From Pseudomonas frederiksbergensis (GTDB lineage Bacteria; Pseudomonadota; Gammaproteobacteria; Pseudomonadales; Pseudomonadaceae), in NCBI RefSeq assembly GCF_035751725.1, contig NZ_CP142104.1, forward strand, positions 1,240,001 through 1,304,000: DNA of 64,000 nt. The letters run 5' to 3'. The position numbers were made by a program, and so were the translations under genes. Of the stretch, positions 28,009 through 38,027 are shown in pieces (position 1 is the stretch's first letter; every line of letters begins with the position of its first letter). The notes below the pieces were generated by a model. It was not told the origin of the DNA. It ran no database searches and saw only the letters and a program-made list of their open reading frames with translations.

Positions 28009-28647
28009 ATGATCCCATTGCCGGACCTGCTGATTTTCGCCGCCGCCGCGTTGTTGATGGTGCTCACGCCCGGCCCGAACATGATCTACCTGATCTCCCG
28101 TTCGATCTGCCAGGGCCGCAAGGCTGGTGTCACTTCTTTGCTCGGGGTGGTCGCGGGCTTCTTCGTGCACATGTTCGCGGCGGCGGCGGGGCTGACGGCA
28201 GTGTTCCTTGCAGTGCCCATGGCCTATGAAATCCTCAAGTGGGCCGGTGCGTTGTACCTGTTGTGGCTGGCCTGGCAAGCAGTGAAACCCGGCGCGCGTT
28301 CGCCATTCCAGGCCCAGCAATTGCCAGCGGATTCGACCCGCAAGCTGATCACCATGGGCTTTCTTACCAGCGCCTTGAACCCGAAGATCGCGGTGTTCTA
28401 CTTGTCGGTGTTCCCGCAATTCATCAGCCCGGAACACGGTTCGCTGTTCACCCAGAGCATCATCCTCGGGTTGACCCAGATCAGCGTCAGTTTCAGTGTC
28501 AACCTGCTGATCGCGCTGTTCGCCGCCGGCATCGCCTCATGGTTTGTCCATAATCCGACCTGGCTGGCAGCGCAGCGTTATTTCATGGGCTTCGTACTCG
28601 GTGCGCTCGCCCTGCGACTGATGCTTGAGCAACGCCGGACGGCGTGA
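28009..28647 (+). CDS. LysE/RhtB-family amino-acid exporter
   Basis: Inner-membrane exporter of 212 aa with about six helices. The family N-terminus LMVLTPGPNMIYLISRSI and the middle block GFLTSALNPKIAVFYLSVFPQFI are both textbook LysE/RhtB features. The ATG at 28009 was chosen because AAGGA lies nine bases upstream; an in-frame ATG at 28000 sits too close to that site. The stop overlaps a GTGA that could start the next gene. The substrate is probably an amino acid or homoserine-lactone-like compound; this is not determinable here. Confidence 0.88.
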   Translation: MIPLPDLLIFAAAALLMVLTPGPNMIYLISRSICQGRKAGVTSLLGVVAGFFVHMFAAAAGLTAVFLAVPMAYEILKWAGALYLLWLAWQAVKPGARSPFQAQQLPADSTRKLITMGFLTSALNPKIAVFYLSVFPQFISPEHGSLFTQSIILGLTQISVSFSVNLLIALFAAGIASWFVHNPTWLAAQRYFMGFVLGALALRLMLEQRRTA

Positions 28648-28649
28648 GC

Positions 28650-29177
28650 ATGTGGATCGAACGGTTGGATGCCAGCCACGCCCTGGCCTATCGCGAGCTG
28701 ATGCTTGAAGCCTACGACCTTCATCCGCAGGCGTTCACGTCCAGTGTGCGGGAGCGGGCGGTAATGCCGTTGAGTTGGTGGGAAGGCCGGTTGACCAGCA
28801 AGCTCGATGTGGTACTGGGTGCGTTCGAAGCTGGAAGCCTGGTGGGCATCGTGGGCCTTGCTTTCGAACCGCGAGAAAAGGCTCGTCACAAGGCAACACT
28901 GTTTGGCATGTATGTGTCGGCCGTTTTTCGCCGGCACGGTTTAGGTTATGAGCTGATGCAAGCTGCACTGGCCGAAGCGCAAAGCCACCCTGCACTGAAA
29001 CTCATCCAGCTTACCGTCACCGCCGGCAACGACGCCGCATTCAAGCTGTACCAGCGGTGCGGTTTTGTCCAGTTCGGCCTTGAACCTCTGGCGGTGCGGG
29101 TGGGTGAGGATTACTTCGATAAAATCCACATGTGGCGCCAGATCACGGTCCCCGGGGAAAAGGCCGGAGAAGTTTGA
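28650..29177 (+). CDS. GNAT-family N-acetyltransferase
   Basis: Acetyltransferase of 175 aa. The acetyl-CoA binding region is at about residues 85-110 (LFGMYVSAVFRRHGLGYELMQAAL, i.e. the R/Q-x-x-G-x-G/A type loop as RRHGLG). The typical C-terminal block is LTVTAGNDAAFKLYQRCGFVQFG. The start could be the GTG at 28644, which overlaps the exporter stop, or the ATG at 28650. It is likely co-transcribed with the exporter and Nudix genes. The acceptor is unknown. Confidence 0.83.
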   Translation: MWIERLDASHALAYRELMLEAYDLHPQAFTSSVRERAVMPLSWWEGRLTSKLDVVLGAFEAGSLVGIVGLAFEPREKARHKATLFGMYVSAVFRRHGLGYELMQAALAEAQSHPALKLIQLTVTAGNDAAFKLYQRCGFVQFGLEPLAVRVGEDYFDKIHMWRQITVPGEKAGEV

Positions 29178-29201
29178 CCCGCCTCTGTCCCGATAACCGG
29201 C

Positions 29202-30458
29202 TCAAGGGTATGTGATCGCTGGTCGCGGACCGGTATAAACGCGCAGCTTGGATTGCTCGGCTGGCACGCTCATGCTTCCTGCCCCACTCTCCACGCGCAC
29301 GATCCTGATATTTCGCAGGCCGAAATCGTTGCCATTGCTACTATCCTGATCATTGTTTATATACATGCGTACCGACCCTTTTTGGGTGATGGTGAATTTA
29401 ATGGCAAACAAGTGCCAGACACCATCCTTGGGGACGACACGGGGAATGCCGGGATATTCCGGCATGCCGGTGGTCGGGTAAAGGATCGGGTTGTCCAGAT
29501 TTGGGATGTGGCTGCTGTCGGCGACGTGAGTACCCTCGAACGTGAACTGGTATTGCCCTGGAATGAAAAGGAAGTCCTGGTAGAGGATCACTCCGGCGAA
29601 GCCGTTCGTTTCGCCCTGGTCGGTAAAGTTGAAAAACGCGTTTACCGTTTGATTGCCCATGACGTGCGGTCGGATGGATCCTGAACGCGCCGCGCGATAG
29701 GGGATCCAGCCGTTGTACGCGTCCGCCAGTGATGTGTAGTGGTCTACCCATTCTGCCGGTGCCGTGCCGATGACAATGGAACTCGGAGGCGACACGCTGC
29801 TGTTGCCCAACTGATCGACTGTCCGCACGCTCACCGGGTGGGTGCCGTCGCCGATCTGCTGCAGGTCGGCGGCCGTCAGGGTGTAAGTGATCGGATTGGC
29901 GGGATGGGCATAAGGAATCGTTTTGCTCCAGGTCCCCACGGTGAGTGTCACTTCGTCGTATGCGCGCGGGTAGCTGCGGGTTAAGGTGAATGTGCCTGTG
30001 CCTGGCTGTGCCGGGTCGACGCTGGGCGGATGGCTGACCGTGATCGTGGAAGCCGGATAATGGAACAGCAGGTTCAGCACTGGGATCGAGTCTTCATGAT
30101 TGTGGCTGCCGGGTCGGGTCATTCGATAGAACATTGTGTTGGCGCCGTCGTTGAGCCATCCCCATGGCAACTCCATGCTGTAAGTGGCGTTCTCCTCGCC
30201 TGGCTTGATGATCTTGATCACGGATGTCGGTTTTCCATTGACCCACAGCTCCACGGTGTCATTGACGCCCAGTGGTTTGGAGAGCGTCCTGCTCGGATCG
30301 ATTGTCATGTACAACTTGATCAACGACGAGTGAATGCTCAAGGGAATGCCGCCGTGGTAGGTCCCTGTTGGCAGCACGTCCCTCTTCATGCCGTTAATGT
30401 CCATTGGGCGTAGCACAAGTGCTGCGTCGTCCTGCGCTGCGGTGCGGGGGGTGTCCAT
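29202..30458 (-). CDS. Beta-sandwich protein related to the 1325-aa protein at 34050
   Basis: Protein of 418 aa that I cannot assign to a named family. No signal peptide or membrane segment is visible. Sequence is almost entirely beta-type: an N-terminal module (VNDTVELWVNGKP, then LNDGANTMFYRMTRPGSHN), an Ig-like segment (TFTLTRSYPRAYDEVTLTVG) and a C-terminal lectin/jelly-roll-like segment ending NGNDFGLRNIRIVRV. The same landmarks recur in the large protein encoded at 34050-38027 (LLDGINTLVYSAQRPSEN; GKGNDFAIGHIQLQR), so the two are modular relatives. GAGGAG lies just before the ATG. A near-perfect lux-box-like palindrome lies 73 bp upstream. A surface-binding or insect/host-interaction role is speculation. 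Confidence 0.7.
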   Translation of the reverse strand: MDTPRTAAQDDAALVLRPMDINGMKRDVLPTGTYHGGIPLSIHSSLIKLYMTIDPSRTLSKPLGVNDTVELWVNGKPTSVIKIIKPGEENATYSMELPWGWLNDGANTMFYRMTRPGSHNHEDSIPVLNLLFHYPASTITVSHPPSVDPAQPGTGTFTLTRSYPRAYDEVTLTVGTWSKTIPYAHPANPITYTLTAADLQQIGDGTHPVSVRTVDQLGNSSVSPPSSIVIGTAPAEWVDHYTSLADAYNGWIPYRAARSGSIRPHVMGNQTVNAFFNFTDQGETNGFAGVILYQDFLFIPGQYQFTFEGTHVADSSHIPNLDNPILYPTTGMPEYPGIPRVVPKDGVWHLFAIKFTITQKGSVRMYINNDQDSSNGNDFGLRNIRIVRVESGAGSMSVPAEQSKLRVYTGPRPAITYP

Positions 30459-30530
30459 ATTTTTCTCCTCGGCTACGGTTCTGAACTGGCAAGAGCTGAT
30501 GTCATCAGAGCGCTAAAGGAGAAAAGCGTC

Positions 30531-30550
30531 ACCTGTCAGAGCTGACAGGT
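30531..30550. promoter_or_regulatory. lux-box-like palindrome
   Basis: ACCTGTCAG-AG-CTGACAGGT has perfect 9-bp arms. It lies 73 bp upstream of the minus-strand 418-aa gene. It differs from the Tc-gene site at 59507 by one base. It resembles LuxR-family operators; the regulator is not in this window. Confidence 0.55.
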
Positions 30551-30607
30551 GAGCTGCCTTTTAAGACGAACGGGTTTTTTGGACGCCGAGTGTCATCACG
30601 CTGTGCT

Positions 30608-31525
30608 TCAGCGCACGGCACTGACCCCATCCAATGTAGAAAATGACGTGTCCTTCGCCGTCAGCAGAAAGTCGCGCATATACGGCGCATCGAGCATGTC
30701 GGTACGCACCGCTGCGTACAGCGTGGCGAACAGGCCCTTCTCCCCGAGCCGCTTGGCCTTCACATACCCCCGTGAGCTGTATTCATGCAGTGCCCAATGC
30801 GGCATGCCGCAAACGCCGCGGCCGCTGGCGACCAGTTGCATCATCATCACCGTCAGCTCGGAGGTGCGGACCTGGGCCGGTTCGATGTCGGCCGGTTCGA
30901 GGAAGCGGGTGAAGATGTCCAGGCGATCGCGTTCCACCGGGTAGGTGATCAAGGTTTCGCTGATCAAGTCTTCGGGCACGATGTAGGGCTTGCCCGCCAA
31001 TCGATGCTGGTTGGCGACCGCGAGCATCGCTTCGTAGGTGAACAGAGGCACGTAGGTGATACCTGCCAGCTCCAGCGGGTCGGAGGTCACCACCAGGTCC
31101 AGGTCGCCACGGGCCAGGGCCGGTAGCGGGGCGAAGGCGAAGCCCGAAGCCAGGTCCAGCTCGACTTCGGGCCAGGCATCGCGGAATTGGTCGATGGTCG
31201 GCATCAGCCACTGGAAGCAACTATGGCACTCGATCGCCATGTGCAGGCGCCCGGCGGTGCCGCCCGCCAGTCGCGCGATGTCCCGTTCGGCACTGCGCAG
31301 CAGCGGCAGGGTGGCATCGGCCAGTTGCAGCAGGCGCAGGCCGGCGCTGGTGAAGCGGACCGGCTTGGTCTTGCGTACGAACAACTGCATGCCCAGGCGC
31401 TCTTCCAATTCCTTGAACTGATGGGAAAGGGCGGACTGGGTCAGGTGCAGGCGTTCGGCGGCCTCTACCAGGCTGTCGGCTTCGCGCAGGGCATGCAGGG
31501 TCTTGAGGTGACGGAGTTCAAGCAC
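30608..31525 (-). CDS. metR: LysR-family regulator of methionine synthesis, MetR
   Basis: LysR-type activator, 305 aa, divergent from metE, the standard MetR arrangement. The N-terminal winged helix begins LELRHLKTLHALREADSLVEAAERLHLTQS with ALSHQFKELEERLG, close to the MetR N-terminus of enterics. I use the GTG at 31525 (GGAG eight bases upstream) since this matches that N-terminus; the frame is open 12 codons further. MetR responds to homocysteine and activates metE; a matching operator is visible in the intergenic region. Confidence 0.88.
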   Translation of the reverse strand: MLELRHLKTLHALREADSLVEAAERLHLTQSALSHQFKELEERLGMQLFVRKTKPVRFTSAGLRLLQLADATLPLLRSAERDIARLAGGTAGRLHMAIECHSCFQWLMPTIDQFRDAWPEVELDLASGFAFAPLPALARGDLDLVVTSDPLELAGITYVPLFTYEAMLAVANQHRLAGKPYIVPEDLISETLITYPVERDRLDIFTRFLEPADIEPAQVRTSELTVMMMQLVASGRGVCGMPHWALHEYSSRGYVKAKRLGEKGLFATLYAAVRTDMLDAPYMRDFLLTAKDTSFSTLDGVSAVR

Positions 31526-31569
31526 CGTAATCGCTCCATGAGTAAAACTTGTGATCAACACGAAAAGGT

Positions 31570-31582
31570 TGAGTTTGTCTCA
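31570..31582. promoter_or_regulatory. Putative MetR operator
   Basis: TGAGTTTGTCTCA fits the MetR pattern TGAA-NNTNN-TTCA with symmetrical A-to-G/T-to-C changes in the arms. It sits in the 109-bp gap between divergent metR and metE. Confidence 0.55.
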
Positions 31583-31634
31583 TGTGGGGCTGACTGTCGA
31601 CAATGGCGCCATCTTTTACAGAAGGACACGCACC

Positions 31635-33947
31635 ATGGCCCTGGCCCACACCCTCGGTTTTCCCCGTATCGGCGCCGACCGCGAACTGAAAAAAGCCCTC
31701 GAAGCCCATTGGAAGGGCGACCTGGCCCCGACGGCGCTGCAAGCGGTGGGGCGTGAGCTGCGGGCCCGGCATTGGCAATTGCAGAAGGATGCCGGCATCG
31801 ACCTGTTACCGGTGGGCGATTTTGCCTGGTACGACCAGGTCCTCAGCCACACCTTGACCTTCGGTGCCGTCCCGCCACGTTTCCACGGCACCTTGAACGC
31901 CCAGGGCCGACCGACCCTCGACACCCTGTTCGCCATGGCCCGCGGCGCCACGGCCAGTTGCTGCGGTGTCGACCACGGCCAGGCGCAATACGCGCAAGAG
32001 CTGACCAAGTGGTTCGACACCAACTACCACTACCTGGTCCCGGAATTCTCCGCCGACCAGTCCTTCGCCCTGAGCTGGGAACAGTTGTTCGATGAAGTGG
32101 ACGAGGCCCATGCCCTCGGCCATCAGGTCAAACCGGTGATCATCGGCCCGTTGACCTATTTGTGGCTGGGCAAGGCCAAGGGTGGCGACTTCGACAAGCT
32201 TGACCTGCTGGAGCGTTTGCTGCCGGTGTACGGTGAAATTCTCAATCGTCTCAAGGCCCAAGGCGTGGAGTGGGTGCAGATCGACGAGCCCATCCTTACC
32301 CTCGATTTGCCGTTGGCCTGGAAAAGCGCCTTCGAGCGCGCTTACCACATCCTCCAGTACTCGCCGCTGAAGAAACTGGTGGCGACCTACTTCAGTGGCC
32401 TTGAAGACAACCTCGGCCTGGCGGTGAGCCTGCCGGTGGACGGCCTGCATATCGACGCGGTGCGCGCGCCGGAGCAACTGGGCCAGGTGCTGGATCGCCT
32501 GCCTACCTACAAGATCCTCTCGGTGGGCCTGGTCAACGGGCGTAACGTCTGGCGTTGTGAGCTGGAGCTGGCGCTGGCGCAGTTGCGCCCGGCCCAGGAG
32601 CGTTTCGGCGACAACCTCTGGGTCAGCACTTCATGCTCGCTGCTCCACAGCCCGGTGGACCTGGAGCGCGAAGACAAGCTCGACCCCGAGATCAAGAGCT
32701 GGCTGGCGTTCGCCGTGCAGAAGTGCGGTGAAGTGGCGGTGTTGCGCGATGCATTGAACGATCCGCAAGCGCCGTACGTGCAGCAGGCCTTGGTCCATGA
32801 CCGGGAAATACAGGCCAGCCGCGCGCGTTCGACGCGTACTCACAAACCCGATGTCCAAAAGCGTCTGGCGGCGATCGGGCCACAGGACAGCCAACGGCAC
32901 TCATCGTTTGCCAAGCGCATCGAACGGCAACGCGCACGGCTGAAACTGCCGGCGTTTCCCACCACTTCGATTGGCTCTTTCCCACAGACACCGACCATTC
33001 GCCTGGCACGCCAGGCCTACAAGCAAGGCAAGCTGTCGGCCAACGATTATCAGGATGCCATGCACACCGAGATCCGCCATGCCGTGCAGATCCAGGAACG
33101 CCTGGGCCTCGATGTTCTGGTGCATGGCGAGGCCGAGCGCAACGACATGGTCGAATACTTCGCCGAGCAACTGGATGGCTACGCCTTCACCCGTTTCGGC
33201 TGGGTGCAGAGTTATGGCTCGCGGTGTGTGAAACCGGCAATCATCTATGGCGACATCAGCCGGCCCGAGGCGATGACGGTCGATTGGATTCGCTACGCCC
33301 AAAGCCTCACCGACAAACCCATGAAAGGCATGCTCACCGGCCCGGTGACCATGTTGATGTGGTCGTTCCCGCGCGAAGACGTGTCGCGCAAAGTCCAGGC
33401 CCAACAGTTGGCCCTGGCCTTGCGCGACGAAGTGCTGGACTTGGAAAAGGCAGGCGTCGGTATCGTGCAGATCGACGAGGCCGCATTCCGTGAAGGCTTG
33501 CCGTTGCGTCGCGGTCAATGGCAGCAATACCTCGACTGGGCGGTAGAAGCGTTCCGCCTGAGCGCATCGGGAGTACGTGACGAAACCCAGATCCACACCC
33601 ACATGTGCTACAGCGAATTCAACGACGTGATCAAGGCCATCGCTGACATGGACGCGGATGTCATCACCATCGAGACTTCGCGTTCGGACATGGAATTGCT
33701 CGATGCGTTCGAGGCGTTCGACTACCCCAACGACATCGGCCCGGGGGTCTATGACATCCACTCGCCACGGGTGCCGGACACCGCCGAAATGGTGGCGCTG
33801 ATGCGCAAAGCCGTGCAGCGCATCCCCGCCGAGCGGCTGTGGATCAACCCCGATTGCGGTTTGAAGACCCGGGCGTGGCCGGAGACGGAGGCGGCGTTGG
33901 TCAACATGGTGGCGGCGGCGCGGCAGTTGCGAAACCAGTCGGCTTGA
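31635..33947 (+). CDS. metE: Cobalamin-independent methionine synthase
   Basis: Transfers methyl from 5-methyltetrahydropteroyl-tri-glutamate to homocysteine. It is 770 aa, the usual MetE length, with the N-terminal domain starting [21 protein letters not shown]. The zinc/homocysteine site is complete in the C-terminal barrel: [13 protein letters not shown] (His, Cys), [15 protein letters not shown] (Glu) and [10 protein letters not shown] (Cys). The start at 31635 has AAGGA upstream; the frame is open 28 codons earlier but those overlap the MetR operator. No cobalamin riboswitch is seen in the short leader. Confidence 0.97.
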   Translation: MALAHTLGFPRIGADRELKKALEAHWKGDLAPTALQAVGRELRARHWQLQKDAGIDLLPVGDFAWYDQVLSHTLTFGAVPPRFHGTLNAQGRPTLDTLFAMARGATASCCGVDHGQAQYAQELTKWFDTNYHYLVPEFSADQSFALSWEQLFDEVDEAHALGHQVKPVIIGPLTYLWLGKAKGGDFDKLDLLERLLPVYGEILNRLKAQGVEWVQIDEPILTLDLPLAWKSAFERAYHILQYSPLKKLVATYFSGLEDNLGLAVSLPVDGLHIDAVRAPEQLGQVLDRLPTYKILSVGLVNGRNVWRCELELALAQLRPAQERFGDNLWVSTSCSLLHSPVDLEREDKLDPEIKSWLAFAVQKCGEVAVLRDALNDPQAPYVQQALVHDREIQASRARSTRTHKPDVQKRLAAIGPQDSQRHSSFAKRIERQRARLKLPAFPTTSIGSFPQTPTIRLARQAYKQGKLSANDYQDAMHTEIRHAVQIQERLGLDVLVHGEAERNDMVEYFAEQLDGYAFTRFGWVQSYGSRCVKPAIIYGDISRPEAMTVDWIRYAQSLTDKPMKGMLTGPVTMLMWSFPREDVSRKVQAQQLALALRDEVLDLEKAGVGIVQIDEAAFREGLPLRRGQWQQYLDWAVEAFRLSASGVRDETQIHTHMCYSEFNDVIKAIADMDADVITIETSRSDMELLDAFEAFDYPNDIGPGVYDIHSPRVPDTAEMVALMRKAVQRIPAERLWINPDCGLKTRAWPETEAALVNMVAAARQLRNQSA

Positions 33948-33977
33948 GGGCCAAGCGATTATTCATTCAAAAAACAA

Positions 33978-34004
33978 CCCGCGGCGCCAAGGGGCGGCCG
34001 CGGG
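33978..34004 (+). terminator. Probable metE terminator
   Basis: GC-rich inverted repeat with CCCGCGG / CCGCGGG arms, about 31 bp after the metE stop. The T run after it is weak. Confidence 0.5.
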
Positions 34005-34049
34005 CTTGCTTTCGGTAATGGCGAGCTTGTTGCTCGTCCGTTGTTCCAA

Positions 34050-37000
34050 TCAAGAGGGAAGCCTGGTTCGCTGAAGCTGAATATGTCCTATCGCAAAATC
34101 GTTCCCTTTACCGGAATTCTGACTATTTCGGAACTGCATCGTCATGGTGGGTGAACTCGCTACGAAGGACAATTGTATGCTCACCGGAGCGTTGACAGTG
34201 GTAAGCGCGGCGATGGGAGACTGGTCCGCGGCGCTCGCCTGAAGTTGAAGCCTGGGCTCATTGAAGGACTGATTGTATCGCTGAGCGCTTGATGACAGGA
34301 GATACGTTGCTCCAGGGGTAAGACCCGTGTAGTTCCTCGTCAAGAAGACCCCTGCTGAAGCGTCGGTGTAGGTCATATTAAGCATGTAGTAGCGATTTTG
34401 GATGTAGGCCCAGGACAGGTCCCTCAGCTCCCCAGCCCCACCCCAAACCCAGCCTCCGTCATCCTTTTGGTCGAACTTTGCTATGTGCAGTTGCAATCCT
34501 TCCTCCACCTTGAATACACGTGTCGAGCTTTTGGTGGTGTCATTGGCGCTGCGCGCAGTGAGGGTGTGGCTGGTTGCGGTGAACAGTCGGGTCGGCACGC
34601 TCCACACGCCGTTGTGGGCTACGTAACGACCGATGGGAACGTTATTGTCGAACAGCTCCACGGCTTGTCCCGCTGTGCCGGTGCCCGTGACGCTTGCGTT
34701 GCGGTAATAGGTCGAGCCACCGTCCGGAACGTCGCCCTCGGCGGTCGTCACGGCGGTGATCGTGGGAACCTGCATTTCGGTCTTGATCGTAAAGAGCCGG
34801 GGCGGAGTCGATTGGGTACCGTCCGCGGCGCGTGCGGTCAGCGCATGGGGCCCAACCAAGAACGTTGACGGGCCGAAGATCCAAGTGGTTCCCGTCACCT
34901 TGGCCTCGCCCAACGGCGTCGCGCCGTCATAAAGGCTTACCGATCGGCTGGGTGTGATCGTCCCGGTCACGGTAATCAGGCTCAACGAGGTTTCGCCGCC
35001 GTTGGGGATCTCGGTGCCGTTGGCCGTTACCGAAGTGATGGTGGGCGCTTGCCCCGCTTTTCCGACTCGGTAGACACGGTCGGGGAAATCGATATCCGTG
35101 GCGGGGTTATCCCGCACATCCAGGGATGCGCTGAATTTGATCAATAATTGAGTGTCGTCTCCCAGGGTCTCAAGGTAAGAGCGAGGTATCGTGACAGGCC
35201 AGAACCCATCCGTGACCCACTGAGGGTTGACCCTGCTGCGTCCGCCACTCCAAACGGGCCGATCGCTGGGCTTGTTGTCCGCTGTTCGACCTTCCAGAGT
35301 CATGCGTACCTGCTGTTCGGCTGCGATGAATGACCAAGTCTTGGCGCGAATAACCGCGTCGCCAGTAAAACTGCTCAGGTCCAGCACGTTCAGGGTTTCG
35401 GCATTGTTGATGAAGAACACGGGCGAAACCAGGCTGGAGGAGGGAAGTGGCGAGACCGTCACGGTGACGGTGCCCGATGGCGTGGTCTGGGTGCCGCGAA
35501 TCACCTCGTATCTGAGCGTGAAGGTGCTGTTCACGCCGTTGCCGATATTGGCGGCGATCACCGAAGCGGGGATTGGAATGTCGACACTGCCGTCGGCTTC
35601 TCCCGGCACCGGAGCAATATTTGGCGTACCGGCGCCCGGAGCGCCTGTCAATGTCAGCTTGATCATGTCGGTGGCCAGTAGACCGGCGAACGCTATTCGC
35701 ACAGTGGCGCCATTGATTGCATCCAAGGGCGCCAATCGCTGCTCGGCGCCCTCGCCGCTGGCTTCGAGCAGGTTGGGCAGTTTCAGCGAACCGAAGCCTA
35801 CGACCTGGGCGTAGGCGGTTTTCGAATAGCCTTCCTGATTGAGCGTCTTGAACCTGGTGTCATAGCTGCAACTGACAGTCGTATCGGAGACAAGCAGACG
35901 ATTGGGCACTCGCAGCACCAGCGGTTTGGGCTGGCCGATTTCCTCTGTGACAATGCCGACCGGAACGGCAAAGTCCGGCGCGGAAGGGCTTCTGAAGATT
36001 GCGCTGACTTCGTCCCCTGCCCGGTATGAGGAATGAATGGTCTGAATGATCAACGACAAATCGGCGCCGGCCAGTTTATCCAGGTCGATTATTTCAGGCG
36101 CATCGTTGTTGTCACTCAGATCTTCGCAAAAAATCGGTGCGGGCAAACGGTTGTTTTGTCGATCGACATCAATGTAGACGGTTGCCGACCAGATTGCAGA
36201 AGGGTCCGTGGTATTTTCCAGGACGTCAGTAACAGTAAAGCTGACTGGCATGGCTCGTCGATCTCGAATGCTGTTCAGGTCGGCGCCCGTAATGACCACG
36301 CTTACGGTCGTAGGGGTGGTGGATGCCACGGGAGGGGCCTGATCGAAGGGAACGCTGAAATGAACGATAGACCTGCCGAAAGCGATATCGATATGGTCGT
36401 AAGGGCGGCAGTAGGGATAGCGGCAATGCACGGTCAGTTGTTGCAACCTGCCATCCAGGCCTTCCTTGACGATGTCGATGCCAGCGTTTTCCGCGATAGG
36501 GAACTCCAGTTTGAGTTCGGAGTGACCTTCTGTCCCGGGGTCGAGATCCTTATTCCCGGGACGGACCTCATGGTAGAGCATGGTGATAGGCTCACTGGAG
36601 GCTTCGTTCTCGCTGGGGCGCTGTGCGCTGTAGACCAGCGTATTGATGCCATCGAGGAGCCGCTGTGGTGGAACATATAGGATCAAATCGTCTTGTTCCT
36701 GTCCCGGCAGCACAATGTTTATATCGACAGGTGCCGTTTCGCCATTGAGCCGCAGCCGACAGGTGTCATTTGCGGCGATTAACCTCCAAGGGTTGATGAT
36801 TACTTTCAGGCCGTCAGTCAAACCGTCGTATATCAGTTTTGGAATGCCGATTCTCGCTTCCGAGCCTTCCACCGATAGTATCGCTCCCGGCACAATTGGC
36901 CACGAGAGACTGAGGAACGATGGATCCTCCTCTTCAAGGACCATGGTCTGCGAAGAGTCCAGCAGCAGGCATTCGGCAGTTGGAGACACCTGGAACTCGT

Positions 37001-38027
37001 CTCCTCCCACCAATGTCCACGCGGCACTGATCCAACTGCCCACCAGGGCAGACAACTCAGTGGAGTTGATCGTGAAAACGACGCTTGGCGCCTGACCGAC
37101 CGGCTGGGTCCAGGTCAATAATTGCAACGGTCCGTCCACCGGTTCGCCGCGCCAATGGAGTTTTACCTGTTGGCCCACGGCGAGGCCGTTGGCCGCGACG
37201 TCGACTTCTACCGTGACGTCCTTGCCATCGAGTCCCGCCAGGTCAATCACCTTATCTTGATTGACGCCGAGGATAACGGGCGCTTGCTGGACCATACCCA
37301 TGGCCCCGGTCGATGACGGCCGAATACGCAACTCACTGGTCTGGGAGCGGTCGCTCGCCGGGTTGCCGACCTCATCCCAGAGCTTGTAGAACAACAGCGT
37401 ATCGCAATGGCCGAGTTCGGCGAGCGTTTCCTTGGCAATCGTGAAAGTAATCGGTCCGCCTTCTTCATCGGACGTTACGGTATGCGGCAGGCATCGATCG
37501 GATAATTGCAGGTTCACCCTATGGCCGCGTTGCATGCCCCTCCACGGGAGAATGGTAACCGTGACATCCTGGCTGTCGTCCACCTCGCTCGCACCGAGTC
37601 GGGGAGCCCTCAACAAGCCGTGGCCGGGGAGCTTGGGTGCAGGATCGACGCCACCCGGCGAATGTTTCCTGACCAGGATTTTCAGGTCTGCCGATTCCGC
37701 CCCATTGACCCGATAGAACAGCTCGCCGAAGCCCTCCGGCACCCGTTCGGCTTCGATGAAGCGCGACAGCGGTGAATTGATGTCGTGGGGTTGAGGCACC
37801 ACGAAAGAGAGTAGGGGCGTATCGATTCTGCGAATACACACATCCACGCGATCACCGGCCAGGAGCAAGGTGGAGGGAATGAGAATGGGCAAGCCTGATG
37901 CGTCCTCCTTGAGCAATTTGCGATTGACGCCGGCAAAGCCGTTATCCAGTGGTATGGCGCCAGGAATGCTCATGGCACCGCGCGCGCGTACCGGTGAACG
38001 TCCATGGATCTGTTCAAATTGGCTCAT
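34050..38027 (-). CDS. Large modular beta-sandwich (Ig-like) protein
   Basis: Protein of 1325 aa with no recognised catalytic domain. It begins MSQFEQIHG with CAGGAG about 8 bases upstream; I prefer this start over the in-frame upstream codon at 38078. No signal peptide or membrane helix is evident. The body is a chain of roughly 100-120 residue beta-rich modules with recurrent patterns such as LLDGINTLVYSAQRPSEN. Two bacterial Ig-like repeats lie near the C-terminus (VTANGTEIPNGGETS..., VTTAEGDVPDGGSTYY...; each has a VSLYDG or VELFDN strand and ends LTARAADGT or LTARSANDT). A terminal module ends GKGNDFAIGHIQLQR. The last module matches the 418-aa protein at 29202. A large adhesin-like or host-directed protein is possible, but secretion is unexplained. 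Confidence 0.72.
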   Translation of the reverse strand: MSQFEQIHGRSPVRARGAMSIPGAIPLDNGFAGVNRKLLKEDASGLPILIPSTLLLAGDRVDVCIRRIDTPLLSFVVPQPHDINSPLSRFIEAERVPEGFGELFYRVNGAESADLKILVRKHSPGGVDPAPKLPGHGLLRAPRLGASEVDDSQDVTVTILPWRGMQRGHRVNLQLSDRCLPHTVTSDEEGGPITFTIAKETLAELGHCDTLLFYKLWDEVGNPASDRSQTSELRIRPSSTGAMGMVQQAPVILGVNQDKVIDLAGLDGKDVTVEVDVAANGLAVGQQVKLHWRGEPVDGPLQLLTWTQPVGQAPSVVFTINSTELSALVGSWISAAWTLVGGDEFQVSPTAECLLLDSSQTMVLEEEDPSFLSLSWPIVPGAILSVEGSEARIGIPKLIYDGLTDGLKVIINPWRLIAANDTCRLRLNGETAPVDINIVLPGQEQDDLILYVPPQRLLDGINTLVYSAQRPSENEASSEPITMLYHEVRPGNKDLDPGTEGHSELKLEFPIAENAGIDIVKEGLDGRLQQLTVHCRYPYCRPYDHIDIAFGRSIVHFSVPFDQAPPVASTTPTTVSVVITGADLNSIRDRRAMPVSFTVTDVLENTTDPSAIWSATVYIDVDRQNNRLPAPIFCEDLSDNNDAPEIIDLDKLAGADLSLIIQTIHSSYRAGDEVSAIFRSPSAPDFAVPVGIVTEEIGQPKPLVLRVPNRLLVSDTTVSCSYDTRFKTLNQEGYSKTAYAQVVGFGSLKLPNLLEASGEGAEQRLAPLDAINGATVRIAFAGLLATDMIKLTLTGAPGAGTPNIAPVPGEADGSVDIPIPASVIAANIGNGVNSTFTLRYEVIRGTQTTPSGTVTVTVSPLPSSSLVSPVFFINNAETLNVLDLSSFTGDAVIRAKTWSFIAAEQQVRMTLEGRTADNKPSDRPVWSGGRSRVNPQWVTDGFWPVTIPRSYLETLGDDTQLLIKFSASLDVRDNPATDIDFPDRVYRVGKAGQAPTITSVTANGTEIPNGGETSLSLITVTGTITPSRSVSLYDGATPLGEAKVTGTTWIFGPSTFLVGPHALTARAADGTQSTPPRLFTIKTEMQVPTITAVTTAEGDVPDGGSTYYRNASVTGTGTAGQAVELFDNNVPIGRYVAHNGVWSVPTRLFTATSHTLTARSANDTTKSSTRVFKVEEGLQLHIAKFDQKDDGGWVWGGAGELRDLSWAYIQNRYYMLNMTYTDASAGVFLTRNYTGLTPGATYLLSSSAQRYNQSFNEPRLQLQASAADQSPIAALTTVNAPVSIQLSFVASSPTMTMQFRNSQNSGKGNDFAIGHIQLQRTRLPS

